Positions 1 through 8,269 of a stretch of 64,000 nucleotides of DNA are shown here, piece by piece (the stretch's first letter is position 1; each line of letters begins with the position of its first letter). This DNA comes from Streptomyces sp. CB01201. GTDB taxonomy: Bacteria; Actinomycetota; Actinomycetes; Streptomycetales; Streptomycetaceae. The stretch is from contig NZ_NNBJ01000025.1 of assembly GCF_002803085.1 (NCBI RefSeq), positions 38,345-102,344 of the forward strand, read 5' to 3'. The translations under genes and the position numbers were made by a program. The notes beneath the pieces are model-generated. The model was not told where the DNA came from. It searched no databases and worked only from the letters and a program-made list of their open reading frames with translations.

Positions 1-1
1 G

Positions 2-1627
2 ACACCACACATCCTGCTCGCCGGTGCCCTGCCGGACGACACCGACCACACCCCGCTCTTCAACGCCCTCACGGCAGAGCCCCGCACTGCGGGCGCGGTC
101 ATCACCGCCGGCGCCAACACTGAGCTGCCCGCCACCGCGTGGACCCTCGAATGCCAGGGCCCCGACCACACCGTCGCCCGCCCCGGCTCCGCCCTCCCCG
201 TCAAACTGCAAGGCCTCAGCGACGCACACTTCGCCGACGCCATGGAGCTGCTCACCCTCGCCGCCAGCGACCACGACGTCCCGGGCCCCGACTGGACCCG
301 CACCGCGGACGAACAGGACGACGCTGCACCCGAGAGCGGGGCACCCAAGCGCAGCGACGACACCACCGGCAGCACGGATGCCGTAGGCGAAGAGACGGCG
401 GGAGCCGTCGGCGAGGACGCAGCAGACGATGACGGGCTGCCCGCGGAGTACGCCGAACTCGAACAGGACGGCGCCCTCGAAGACGCCGATCCGCTGCCCG
501 ACAGCCGCGAACAAGGCACGCTCCCGGCCTCGACGATCGTCCTGGCCAAACGCCAGGACGAGGACGGCCCGAAAAGAACGGGTCCCTCGCTCGCCGAGGT
601 CCTGGCCGCCGACAACGACGAAGACGACGCATCCGTAACCGCCCCGCATGCTGGCGAGAAGAACCGCAGCCCCCGGCTGGCCTCCGGACCGGCCGACACC
701 GCCCTCGCCATGACCAGCCCCTGCGCGACGCCTGCCGCGCCGGCCGTCAGTATCACCCTCCCGGCGCCGGCATCACCATCAGCACCCACCGTTGGTGCCG
801 ACTCGCCGCCGACGCCCGGGGCAGCAGACGCAACCACAGCCGGGTACCCGGCTGCGGCCGACGAGACAGGGCCGGCCGTCCTGCTGCTCGGGCCGATCAG
901 CATCGAAGGTGCGCACGGCCGGATCGACTCCAGCCGCCGCAGCGCCGGCATCGAGCTGACCGCCTTCCTCGCCCTCAACCCCGGTGTCGACCACCACGGC
1001 ATCGACGACGCACTCTGGCCCGGACGCCTCGTCAACAAACAGATGCGCAACGCCGTCATCAGCCGGACCCGCTCCTGGCTCGACAAGGACGCCACCGGCA
1101 ACGCCCACCTGCCGCGCGTCCAGGACACCGGCGACAGCAGATACCGGCTGGGATCCGGCGTCACCTGCGACTGGGCCCACTTCCAGTGCTTCGCCTGCAC
1201 CGGCCTGGCCCGCCACGACGAGGACGGTGACCTCGCACTGCGCCGCGCACTCAGCCTGGTCCGAGGCCGCCCCTTCACCGGCATCGACGCCCAGCGCTAC
1301 GCCTGGGCGGAACCGGTCGTCCAGGAGATGGTGTCCGCAGTCGTGGACATCGCGTACGAACTCTCCACCCGCAGCAGAGAAGCCGGGGACATCTCCGGCG
1401 CCCTATGGGCGGCCAGGCGAGGCCTGCTCGCCGCCGAGGAGAGCGAGTTGCTGCACCGCCAGGTCTTCCTCGCCCACCATGCCGCCAGCGACATCGAGGC
1501 CCTGCGCGAGGCCGCCGTCCGTCTCGCCAGGATCAACGAACAGCTCCTCGGCGGCGTCGATATGGAAGCCGGGACTGCTGAACTCCTGCGCAATCTGCTG
1601 CCCCGGCCCCTGACCCGGGCCCGCTGA
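2..1627 (+). CDS. BTAD-domain protein, C-terminal part (5' end outside window)
   Basis: The reading frame is open from the first bases of the window, so the true start lies upstream. The visible part begins with a folded-looking stretch, then an acidic, Ala/Pro-rich linker of about 200 residues, and ends with a bacterial transcriptional activator-type domain. A winged-helix-like segment (LLGPISIEGAHG onward, near base 890) is followed by an alpha-helical TPR-like tail. This matches large actinobacterial membrane/LysM-BTAD proteins often carried by mobile elements and near transfer genes. Role inferred: DNA binding or signalling linked to an integrated element; the N-terminal domains cannot be seen. 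Family call is good, function unknown. Confidence 0.6.
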   Translation, partial: TPHILLAGALPDDTDHTPLFNALTAEPRTAGAVITAGANTELPATAWTLECQGPDHTVARPGSALPVKLQGLSDAHFADAMELLTLAASDHDVPGPDWTRTADEQDDAAPESGAPKRSDDTTGSTDAVGEETAGAVGEDAADDDGLPAEYAELEQDGALEDADPLPDSREQGTLPASTIVLAKRQDEDGPKRTGPSLAEVLAADNDEDDASVTAPHAGEKNRSPRLASGPADTALAMTSPCATPAAPAVSITLPAPASPSAPTVGADSPPTPGAADATTAGYPAAADETGPAVLLLGPISIEGAHGRIDSSRRSAGIELTAFLALNPGVDHHGIDDALWPGRLVNKQMRNAVISRTRSWLDKDATGNAHLPRVQDTGDSRYRLGSGVTCDWAHFQCFACTGLARHDEDGDLALRRALSLVRGRPFTGIDAQRYAWAEPVVQEMVSAVVDIAYELSTRSREAGDISGALWAARRGLLAAEESELLHRQVFLAHHAASDIEALREAAVRLARINEQLLGGVDMEAGTAELLRNLLPRPLTRAR

Positions 1628-1726
1628 GTCGACACGTGAAAGGGGAGATGAGCGCCCCCGGACGGCTGCCGCAGCCAAGGCCGAGGAACACGGGCACGGC
1701 AGCGACCGAAGCGACGGAATGTGCGC

Positions 1727-2014
1727 TCAAGAGCCATGCTGTCGCCACTGGCTGGCGGTCATGCTGAATACGAGCGTGTCATCCGGACCGGTGTCGATCG
1801 CCCGGGAGTATTGAGGGCCGAGGGGATCGGTGGTCTGGCCGTCGCGATGGAAGCCGACTTGCTCCAGGACGCGCACGGAGGCACTGTCGCGGGCATCGCA
1901 GTCTGCTGATGCGCGGTGAAGGCCCCGTGCGAACAAGTGGTGCAGCATGCCCCGCACGGCCTCGGTGGCGTATCCATGTCCGTGCCGCCTGGGAGCGAGC
2001 GTGAACCGCACCAC
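1727..2014 (-). pseudogene. GNAT N-acetyltransferase remnant (C-terminal half)
   Basis: About 95 residues match the C-terminal half of RimJ/RimL-type GNAT acetyltransferases: VVRFTLAPRRHGHGYATEA (acetyl-CoA loop R-x-x-G-x-G/A), then SVRVLEQVGFHRDG, the usual C-terminal motif. The frame stays open upstream but becomes Arg/Pro-rich and unlike protein, so the N-terminal half is missing. Interpreted as a 5'-truncated pseudogene. Confidence 0.6.
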
Positions 2015-2282
2015 CGCCTCCTGGCGGTGACGATGCGGGCCCGACGCCACGGATCGCTGCTGACCGCGGGCAGGCGACGCTCGGGGCGCCAACGGAACGC
2101 TCGGGCAAACCCCTTTTGAAGGCGCTGGCGTCCCTAGTCCGCGCAGGCATCGAGGACGTCGCAGCCATGCCCTGATCATCGCCTGCGCCATCACGGCCGC
2201 CCAATGCCGGCAGCGAAGCGACAATGCCAGGTGGATTCGTATCTCCCTGGACGTCCCGTCGCGGGCGGGGTCATGATGCCCC

Positions 2283-2759
2283 GTGGAGACTCTGAGGACC
2301 ATCGTGGGAGACGCGACCAACCCCCAGGCCAAGGGCCCGAAAGTAATTGCCCACATCTGCAACGACCTCGGCGGATGGGGCAAAGGATTCGTCCTGGCCG
2401 TCTCCCGCCGCCGGCCCGAACCGGAGCCCGCGTACCGTCGCTGGCACCGCGAGCGCGCAGGCAACGACTTCGCCCTCGGGGCGGTGCAGCTCGTACAAGT
2501 CACAGCGGATATATGGGTCGCGAACATGGTCGCCCAACGGGGGTTGCGGACCGGTAGCGGCGGCCCGCCCATCCGCTACGACGCTGTGGGGCAATGCCTG
2601 GAGTCCGTAGCTGAGCACGTGCTGGCCCGCAACGCCTCCGTGCACATGCCCCGCATCGGATGCGGTCTTGCCGGTGGGAAATGGGAGCGCATCGAGCCGC
2701 TCATCGACAAGACCCTGGTCGCGCGCGACATCGCCACTACGGTCTACGACCGGGCGTAG
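2283..2759 (+). CDS. Macro-domain protein (ADP-ribose-binding/hydrolase-like)
   Basis: A 158-aa protein made of one macro domain. VGDATNP near the N terminus, IAHICNDLGGWGKGF (residues 22-36) and the late MPRIGCGLAGGKWERIEPLI segment are the ADP-ribose-binding loops of the Poa1p/YmdB-like group. These proteins bind ADP-ribose or remove ADP-ribose-1''-phosphate or ADP-ribosyl groups; the cellular target is unknown. The start is a GTG with a weak G-rich ribosome binding site, since upstream ATGs are out of frame. It stands alone in a region of remnants. Family assignment is firm; substrate not determined. Confidence 0.8.
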   Translation: METLRTIVGDATNPQAKGPKVIAHICNDLGGWGKGFVLAVSRRRPEPEPAYRRWHRERAGNDFALGAVQLVQVTADIWVANMVAQRGLRTGSGGPPIRYDAVGQCLESVAEHVLARNASVHMPRIGCGLAGGKWERIEPLIDKTLVARDIATTVYDRA

Positions 2760-2972
2760 GGCGCTTGGCACCTCTCTCAATGTCGAGACGAATGCCGCAG
2801 CCGACGGATCCCTCGGGAGATGTTCGGCGGGTATGGTTCTGTGATGGCCCAACAGTTTGGTGGCAGGGCGCTGGCCGATGCCGAGTTTCGGCAGATGATG
2901 GCCTCGGTCGTGTTCATCGCGTTGATAACACTCAGCCCTTCTGATTCCGCTTGTCTTTCGTACGATTGAGCC

Positions 2973-3174
2973 ATGAGTCAACCTACTATTCGCGTTTCAC
3001 GCAACCTCGTTCTTTCCGGTTACGCAGGTGCCACTACGTTCGCGACAATTATCGTCTTCACCGATTGGAAACGGTGGCCCATTGATCACCTGGTCCCTGA
3101 CCGCAGCCGTTGTTCTCCTGATGGTTTTAGGCACTGCTTTGCAGGCGCGTGGGGAACGCGCGGAGAAGAGGTGA
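2973..3174 (+). pseudogene. Small two-helix membrane protein with an apparent frameshift
   Basis: The first frame (ATG at 2973) encodes a hydrophobic helix (LVLSGYAGATTFATIIVF) and then becomes non-membrane-like near base 3080. The +1 frame, starting near TTG at 3082, resumes with a second helix (LITWSLTAAVVLLMVLGTA) and ends QARGERAEKR at TGA 3172-3174. Joined, the two give a plausible protein of about 67 residues with two transmembrane segments and a basic tail. This implies a single-base indel: gene decay, a sequencing error or recoding. No function recognised. Confidence 0.5.
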
Positions 3175-3338
3175 TACACGGTCAAGGGCGCTAGACGAGG
3201 TAAATCGCTAACGCCCGTAATGGTGCTGATGCCCTTAGAAGACGGAATGACGTACGGCATTTCGTGCCGTGGAGCAGCCAGCTGCCGCCGCCGGGCACTG
3301 TTCTCTAGCCGGGTCTGCGCATTGAGCTCTGTTGCTGG

Positions 3339-4505
3339 TCATTGCCAATGGGTGCCGTTGGTCGCCCGGTCCAAGATGGCTGCCGCGCGCTCCGGACGAC
3401 CCTCCAGCCACCTGCCGAGTTGCTCCTGTACTGCCCGTTCCACGCAGGTACGCACCTCGGCATTGCCCAGTATGTCCCGGATAGCGCCGTGGAACTCGGG
3501 GTGGTCAAGTTTCACTGACACTACGGCCGTCAGACCGGCCCCGATCCCATTGCTATCGAGGTCTGGGTCGGTCACCGCGCGCAGTTGGTGCTTGCGCACG
3601 TACGTGTTGACGGCCGCCGTCACTCCCTCGCGGAATCCAAGCTCGTGCGTGCCGCCGCCGGTGGGCCGGCTGTTCGCAAAACTCCGCACGCGTTGGTCGT
3701 CGGTGTCGTGCCACCTCAGAGCCACCTCTACTGTTCCCGCCATCTGCGGGTCCTCGCGCTCGAAGCTGAGAATTTCCGGGTCCCTGGGGGGCGCCGTATG
3801 GCCGTCGAGGAAGGCGACGAAATCTCTGGCCCCACCCGGGAACCGGAACCGCACCGCAGAGGACTCAGACGGGCGGCGCTGGTCGGCCAGAGAGATCTCC
3901 AAGTCGCGATTCAAGAAGGCAAGTTCCCTGAAGCGCTCCGCCAGGGCATCGAATGAGAACTCTGAAGCCGTGAAGATCTCGGAATCGGGCCAGAAGGTGA
4001 TGATGGTCCCGCTGCCGGAGGTCGTCGGCGCCGCCTCGCTGAGCGCTGTGACTGCGACGCCGCGCGCGTACTCCTGGACCCGGCGCACTCCCTCACGCTG
4101 CACAGCGACTGCCAGACGGCTCGACAGGGCGTTGACGACGAAAGGCCCCACGCCGCAAAAGCCCGGGGTCACCCTGCGGCGGCCATCAGGCGCCGACCCG
4201 AACCGGATGCGCGTCAGCAACGCTTCGACGTCGGGACTATCGATGCCCTCCGGCTGGTCGATGGGAACGCCCGGGCCGTCGGCCGTGACGCATACGCCAC
4301 CGTCAGGCAGGAGTGTGACGTGGACGCAACTGGCACTGCCGGCCAAGACCTCGTTCACCGCCCGGTCAGTAACCGCGAACACCATGTTCCGAAGCCCGCG
4401 CTCACCAGTGGAGCCGATGTACATCCCGGGCCGCTTCCGAACCGATTCCCGCCCGGCCAGCACCTGGATGCGGCTGGCGTCGTAGGCGTTGGCGACCTCG
4501 CTCAT
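3339..4505 (-). CDS. Degenerate GyrB/ParE-like GHKL ATPase (short, no TOPRIM domain)
   Basis: The protein (388 aa) resembles the ATPase and transducer domains of DNA gyrase B: it opens with YDASRIQVLAGRESVRKRPG and MYIGSTGERGLRNMVF. The ATPase catalytic segment reads AVTDRAVNEVLAG where gyrase has EVVDNSIDEALAG, so the catalytic Glu and the Mg-binding Asn are replaced. The next motif is TADGPGVPID instead of DNGRGIPV. It stops before the TOPRIM/tail region. ATP binding is doubtful and topoisomerase activity unlikely. The start was chosen at the ATG preceded by GGAGGGG; upstream ATGs lack a site. Role unknown; a divergent paralogue or regulator is most likely. Confidence 0.7.
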   Translation of the reverse strand: MSEVANAYDASRIQVLAGRESVRKRPGMYIGSTGERGLRNMVFAVTDRAVNEVLAGSASCVHVTLLPDGGVCVTADGPGVPIDQPEGIDSPDVEALLTRIRFGSAPDGRRRVTPGFCGVGPFVVNALSSRLAVAVQREGVRRVQEYARGVAVTALSEAAPTTSGSGTIITFWPDSEIFTASEFSFDALAERFRELAFLNRDLEISLADQRRPSESSAVRFRFPGGARDFVAFLDGHTAPPRDPEILSFEREDPQMAGTVEVALRWHDTDDQRVRSFANSRPTGGGTHELGFREGVTAAVNTYVRKHQLRAVTDPDLDSNGIGAGLTAVVSVKLDHPEFHGAIRDILGNAEVRTCVERAVQEQLGRWLEGRPERAAAILDRATNGTHWQ

Positions 4506-4893
4506 AGTGACCCCTCCGAAGGTGTCCCGCGGAAGTCCCCAGCCTAGGAGAATCCGTGGAAACTCCCAGTTCAGGCTATGTTTTCCAAACTTGTGGACGG
4601 TTGCGTCAGCGCCTGTCCGAAGCAAGTCGACCCAGAGGGCCGGAACAGCCGCCGGATCGCGCCCGGGGGCTCGGCGAAGCCACGTGCGGCACCGCTCTCG
4701 GCGGCGCCGAGGCCCCGAATTCCGTCCACTTGGGCGCGGGCCGCGCGTGCCGACCGTGAGCGCGTGACGTGCAACGCTGTTTCAGTACCAGGAGTTGGCC
4801 GTACCCCCAAGGGGCGCGAGCACCACTCGGTCGCGGTTGGCACCAAGCCGCTTCGCGCGACGAGGATCTGCGCCCAGGGAGGCGGCCGAATGC
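4506..4893. other. Intergenic region without a recognised gene
   Basis: It lies between the start of the GyrB-like gene (minus strand) and the terminator of the sortase-anchored protein. Open frames here are Arg/Pro-rich shadows. It should contain the promoter of the GyrB-like gene, but no convincing -35/-10 pair was found. Confidence 0.4.
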
Positions 4894-4937
4894 ACCGGGG
4901 GCTGTCCCCTCGCACTCGCGATGGGACAGCCCCCGGT
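4894..4937 (-). terminator. Strong stem-loop terminator after the surface-protein gene
   Basis: Bases 4894-4908 (ACCGGGGGCTGTCCC) and 4923-4937 (GGGACAGCCCCCGGT) are perfect reverse complements, a 15-bp stem with a 14-nt loop. It begins 9 nt beyond the stop codon of the minus-strand LAxTG gene. There is no clear U-tract, as is usual in Streptomyces. Confidence 0.85.
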
Positions 4938-4945
4938 ACCCGGTG

Positions 4946-6226
4946 TCAGCCGTTGTCGGCGGTCTTGCGGCGACGCACGAGATAGACGGCGCCACCGCCG
5001 AGGACGACCGCGGCACCACCCGCGAGGGCGAGCTGCGGCATCGCGGAGGAGGAGCCGGTCTTGGCGAGCGAACCGTTGGCGCTGCCGTTGCTGTCCGTAC
5101 CGGCCGTGCTGCCGTTGGTTGCGACCGGGGAGGGGGACTTGCTGCCCTGGGTTGACGTGCCGGACTCAGGCTTGGCCGGAACGGTGGAGGGCTTGCTGCC
5201 CGCCGGGGTGATCTGGAAGGGGTACATGCCGGAGTCCGGGACCCCACCGCACGACCCGTCGTTGTTGGTGTAGTCGGCGTTGACGAAGACGACGCCCGTG
5301 CCCTGGGCCGGAGCCGAAGCGTCGAGGGTGAGGCGCAGCTTGACGTCGGCCCCCGCACCCGTCTTGAGCCCCTTGACCGCGCCGGCGCGGTGCTCGCCGT
5401 TGAAGTCGTGCCAGCCCGTGCCGTTGGACCACTGCAGGTGCAGCAGGTGGTCGACGCTCTTGGTGCCACTCTTGTCGGTGGCGTGCGGGTAGGCGATCGG
5501 GACGACCTGGTCGAGCGTGCGGCCCGTGGTGTTGGCCAGGTGGAGGGTGAAGTCGACCGACGTCCCGGCGGGGATCTTGGACGGAAGCCCGACCGCCGCG
5601 GCGGTCAGCCCGCTCGCGGGAACGCAATCCCCGCCGCCCGTCTCCTTCTTCGCGTCGGCGAGAGCCTGCTCCGCAGCCTCCTTCTTGGCGCGAGTGTCTT
5701 TGATCAGGTTCTGTGCCGTGTAGATCTTCTTGGAGATCTCGACCCGGGCGTCGGAAAGCGCCTTGCTCGCATCGGCCGCCTGCTTGTCGGCGGTAGCCTT
5801 CGCGTCGGCGGCTTCCTTGGCGGCGGCCTCGGCTTCGGTGAGGGCCTGCTGCGCGGCGGTCTTGTCCTCGTCGCTCACGGCAGCGTCAAGCTTCGCCTTC
5901 GCCTCGGTGACGGCCTTGTCCGCGGCGGACTTCTTGCCCTCCGCCTCATCCGCCGTCTTCTGCGCGGCGTTGAGTGCGGCAAGCAGCGGGTAGGTCGGAG
6001 CCAGGGTGTCGGTCAGCGCCTGGTCGAGGGCTTTCTCGGCGACGACGGCGTCGTCGTAAGCCTTCTGAGCGTCCTTCACCGCCTGCTCAAGCTCGGCGAT
6101 GGAGGGCTTGTTCTGGTTCTGGGCGGCCGGCTTCGTGTCGGCGAACACCGGTGAGACGGACAGCATCGCGGCAGGAGCGGTCACGGCGGCCACGACGGCC
6201 GTGGCGAGAATTCGACGGATCTGCAC
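4946..6226 (-). CDS. Secreted coiled-coil protein with LAxTG cell-wall sorting signal
   Basis: The 426-aa protein begins with a signal peptide (VQIRRILATAVVAAVTAPAA) cleaved near FADTKP. It continues with a long Ala/Lys/Glu-rich heptad region (about residues 40-175) predicted to be a coiled coil, then a beta-rich domain (about 200-345) that includes a DGSCGG segment. A Ser/Thr/Gly linker and a sorting signal follow: LAKTG, a hydrophobic helix (LALAGGAAVVLGGGAVYLV) and RRRK. LAxTG is the motif of class E sortases of Streptomyces, so the protein is likely anchored to peptidoglycan. The GTG start was chosen because AAGAGGG lies just upstream and the signal peptide begins there. Function unknown; a surface stalk is possible. 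Confidence 0.8.
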   Translation of the reverse strand: MQIRRILATAVVAAVTAPAAMLSVSPVFADTKPAAQNQNKPSIAELEQAVKDAQKAYDDAVVAEKALDQALTDTLAPTYPLLAALNAAQKTADEAEGKKSAADKAVTEAKAKLDAAVSDEDKTAAQQALTEAEAAAKEAADAKATADKQAADASKALSDARVEISKKIYTAQNLIKDTRAKKEAAEQALADAKKETGGGDCVPASGLTAAAVGLPSKIPAGTSVDFTLHLANTTGRTLDQVVPIAYPHATDKSGTKSVDHLLHLQWSNGTGWHDFNGEHRAGAVKGLKTGAGADVKLRLTLDASAPAQGTGVVFVNADYTNNDGSCGGVPDSGMYPFQITPAGSKPSTVPAKPESGTSTQGSKSPSPVATNGSTAGTDSNGSANGSLAKTGSSSAMPQLALAGGAAVVLGGGAVYLVRRRKTADNG

Positions 6227-6563
6227 GAACAGCCCTCTTCTGGGTCTGAAAGGATGGGACGTCGCATAGCGGTAGCACTCCACGCAGGTACGACAGTTGG
6301 TGAAGCGTAGATGCCAACGCGTCACAGGAGTAGGGGATATCGCCGGCGCGCGGTGCCGTTGCTGCCCCGCGAACCAGGGCAAGTGCGGAAAGTTGCCCTC
6401 TCTATCTGTGGACTTCCTGTGAGGGATGTCACGGGTGTGTGCGCAGGCCTACAGCAGTGTCGGATCGGCCTGCCAGGCCGACCGGGGTTCCGCTGGCCAT
6501 GGACGCGCATCCCTGCGCGCCCGGGGCTCGCGGAGACGCCATCGGGGTTCAAGCTGACGATGG

Positions 6564-7049
6564 TTAGCGAACCGCTCGTGTGCGGACGAGACCGAGTTCA
6601 GAGTCGAGGTCGAGGGTGTGGCCTCCGGTGTCGTAGCCGTCAACGGCGCCCTCCGCGGTCACGCCATGAGGCAGGAGGCGCAGCTCCGCGGCAACGGGAG
6701 TCCTGCTCCATTCCTCGGGCGCCCTGGTTTCCGCGGCGGTGTCCGGAAAATAGCTGGCGGGGGCCTGCACGGTGAGACGCATCAGCGCGGCCACAGTGTC
6801 CCGGTCCAGCCACTTGTTCCCACGTGCGGGCATGGGGAGCGCGTTGGTACAGGCGGGGTCCAGCCAGCGGCGGTTGGCACGGTCGGTGTAGATCGGCAGG
6901 ATCCGCTCGGAGTCCGCACCCAGGCGGGTGGTCACGGCGCCGGCATCGATGTCGCGGGCGGTGACCGGATACGACGAAGCGATGGACGAGTCGCCGCGCC
7001 ACGTCCGACACACAGCTGCCGGCAGCACGATTGGACCATCGCCCCTCAA
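6564..7049 (-). CDS. Unrecognised 161-aa protein, possibly a Cas3 C-terminal fragment
   Basis: The protein contains VTTRLGADSERILPIYTD, RRWLDPAC and a terminal DLDSELGLV. From memory this resembles the C-terminal tail of actinobacterial type I CRISPR Cas3 helicases (TRLG...L...EYD/LGLV). No other cas gene or repeat array is in the window, so if correct it is an isolated remnant. The start is uncertain, since the first residues look less protein-like. It may instead be an unrelated hypothetical protein. Confidence 0.35.
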   Translation of the reverse strand: MRGDGPIVLPAAVCRTWRGDSSIASSYPVTARDIDAGAVTTRLGADSERILPIYTDRANRRWLDPACTNALPMPARGNKWLDRDTVAALMRLTVQAPASYFPDTAAETRAPEEWSRTPVAAELRLLPHGVTAEGAVDGYDTGGHTLDLDSELGLVRTRAVR

Positions 7050-7124
7050 GCTGCTCGCTCAACACCCGCGCCTGCGGGCCATCCGCAAGCACGAACAGAG
7101 CGCCACTACCCCTGGAAGCCCCGA

Positions 7125-7685
7125 GTGAACACGCCCACAAGCACCCCGTCGGCTGCCGACGCGACCCGCGACCCGCTCCCGTCGGCAGCCGCCATCGCCG
7201 AGACCGTCGGAGCCGTGCTCGCTCAGTCCCGCGCGGCATACGCGGCGGCCTCCGCACCAGACGAGACCTCCGAGGTCCAGGCCATCACCGACGCGATGAT
7301 CCGGCTCCTCATCGGCACACCAATGCGCTCGGAAGGCCAGCTCACCGACAAGGCCCTCGCCCAGGAAGCCGGCCTCCAACGCAACAAGCTCACCCACAAG
7401 CACACCGGACTCCAGGACCTCTTCTACGCGCTGGTCCGCTCCCAAGACGCCCGCCCGAGGATCGCCGACAGCCTCAAGCAGCAAAACGACGAGCTAAAGC
7501 GCAAGAACTCCAGGCTCCGCGAACAACGAGACCAGCTCACCCGTGACATCGTGCAGCTGGCCCGAGTAGTCCACGTTCTGGAAGTCGAGAACCACCATCT
7601 CCGAGAGGCGGCGGCGGACGCCAACGGCATCGTCCGGGTGTTGACACCGAAAATGCACCAGGCCGGACCGCGACTGGCGCCTTAA
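7125..7685 (+). CDS. Hypothetical protein with C-terminal coiled coil
   Basis: A 186-aa protein from a GTG at 7125. Residues 60-100 look like a small helix-turn-helix (GQLTDKALAQEAGLQRNKL). Residues 118-165 form a strong coiled coil (SLKQQNDELKRKNSRLREQ). The frame is open further upstream, but that sequence overlaps the minus-strand neighbour and is Arg/Gly-rich, so the GTG is preferred. Proteins of this shape are frequent beside recombinases and mobile elements in Streptomyces; whether this one binds DNA is inference. Confidence 0.55.
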   Translation: MNTPTSTPSAADATRDPLPSAAAIAETVGAVLAQSRAAYAAASAPDETSEVQAITDAMIRLLIGTPMRSEGQLTDKALAQEAGLQRNKLTHKHTGLQDLFYALVRSQDARPRIADSLKQQNDELKRKNSRLREQRDQLTRDIVQLARVVHVLEVENHHLREAAADANGIVRVLTPKMHQAGPRLAP

Positions 7686-7861
7686 TCACGTGCGGCCGGC
7701 CTTGAGGAGTCCCAACCATCTCCTGCGGCAGGTCGTTGGCCGGGGCAGCGTGTTACGAAAGTCCTGAATGAGTCTTCAACTGGGCGGGGCTCTGCGGGAA
7801 GCATCGCTCACCTCAGGGATAGCGCATCGACAACCGTGTATGCGGTGCAGGCGGGGGAACT

Positions 7862-8269
7862 ATGCATGTCGCACTAATCTCGGAAGGTCCGGACGGTGAG
7901 GAACAGCTCCGCTCACTCCGGGACTGGTTGGCCGATTCCCAGGAGTTGCGCGGGCGGGTCGACGCGGTGGAGCGACCGCCGGAGACCGGCACACTGGGAC
8001 CGGTACTCGACGCGTTGTCGGTTGCGCTCGGCCCGGCCGGCGCGGTGAGCGCGTTCGCCACCGGACTCATCGCCTGGCTCCGTAGCCGTCGTGGAGACGT
8101 GCACATCAAAGTGACACTTCCGGACGGCAGCTCGCTCGATCTGGCCGCGAAGCGGATATCCGGTCTCGACACCCCCGCACTGCAGCGGCAAGTGGAGCAG
8201 ATCGCCGATCTGTTGGGCAGCTGGCAAGCGGCGGGCGCGGACGAGCCCGAACGTCGTGAGTTGCCGTGA
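7862..8269 (+). CDS. EACC1-type effector-associated constant component
   Basis: The 135-aa protein has the layout of effector-associated constant component 1 proteins: an N-terminal alpha/beta unit (LRSLRDWLADSQELRGRV), a Gly/Ala-rich amphipathic helix (LGPAGAVSAFATGLIAWLRS) and a beta-rich end (DVHIKVTLPDGSSLDLAAK). EACC1 proteins are encoded beside caspase or trypsin effectors with nSTAND modules in actinobacterial ternary conflict systems and are thought to link sensor and effector. It overlaps the next gene by GTGA, so the two are translationally coupled. Family recognised from pattern; biochemical role is not established. Confidence 0.7.
   Translation: MHVALISEGPDGEEQLRSLRDWLADSQELRGRVDAVERPPETGTLGPVLDALSVALGPAGAVSAFATGLIAWLRSRRGDVHIKVTLPDGSSLDLAAKRISGLDTPALQRQVEQIADLLGSWQAAGADEPERRELP

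Noticed and set aside
3339..4505. GyrB-like gene as aminocoumarin self-resistance for the NovU/V/W/S-like sugar genes
   Set aside because: It lacks catalytic ATPase residues and the TOPRIM domain, lies more than 16 kb from the cluster, and no aminocoumarin ring genes are seen.
5390..6154. 254-aa plus-strand ORF rich in Gly/Leu/Arg opposite the surface-protein gene
   Set aside because: It is the antisense shadow of the Ala-rich coiled-coil gene, which has a signal peptide, sorting signal and terminator.
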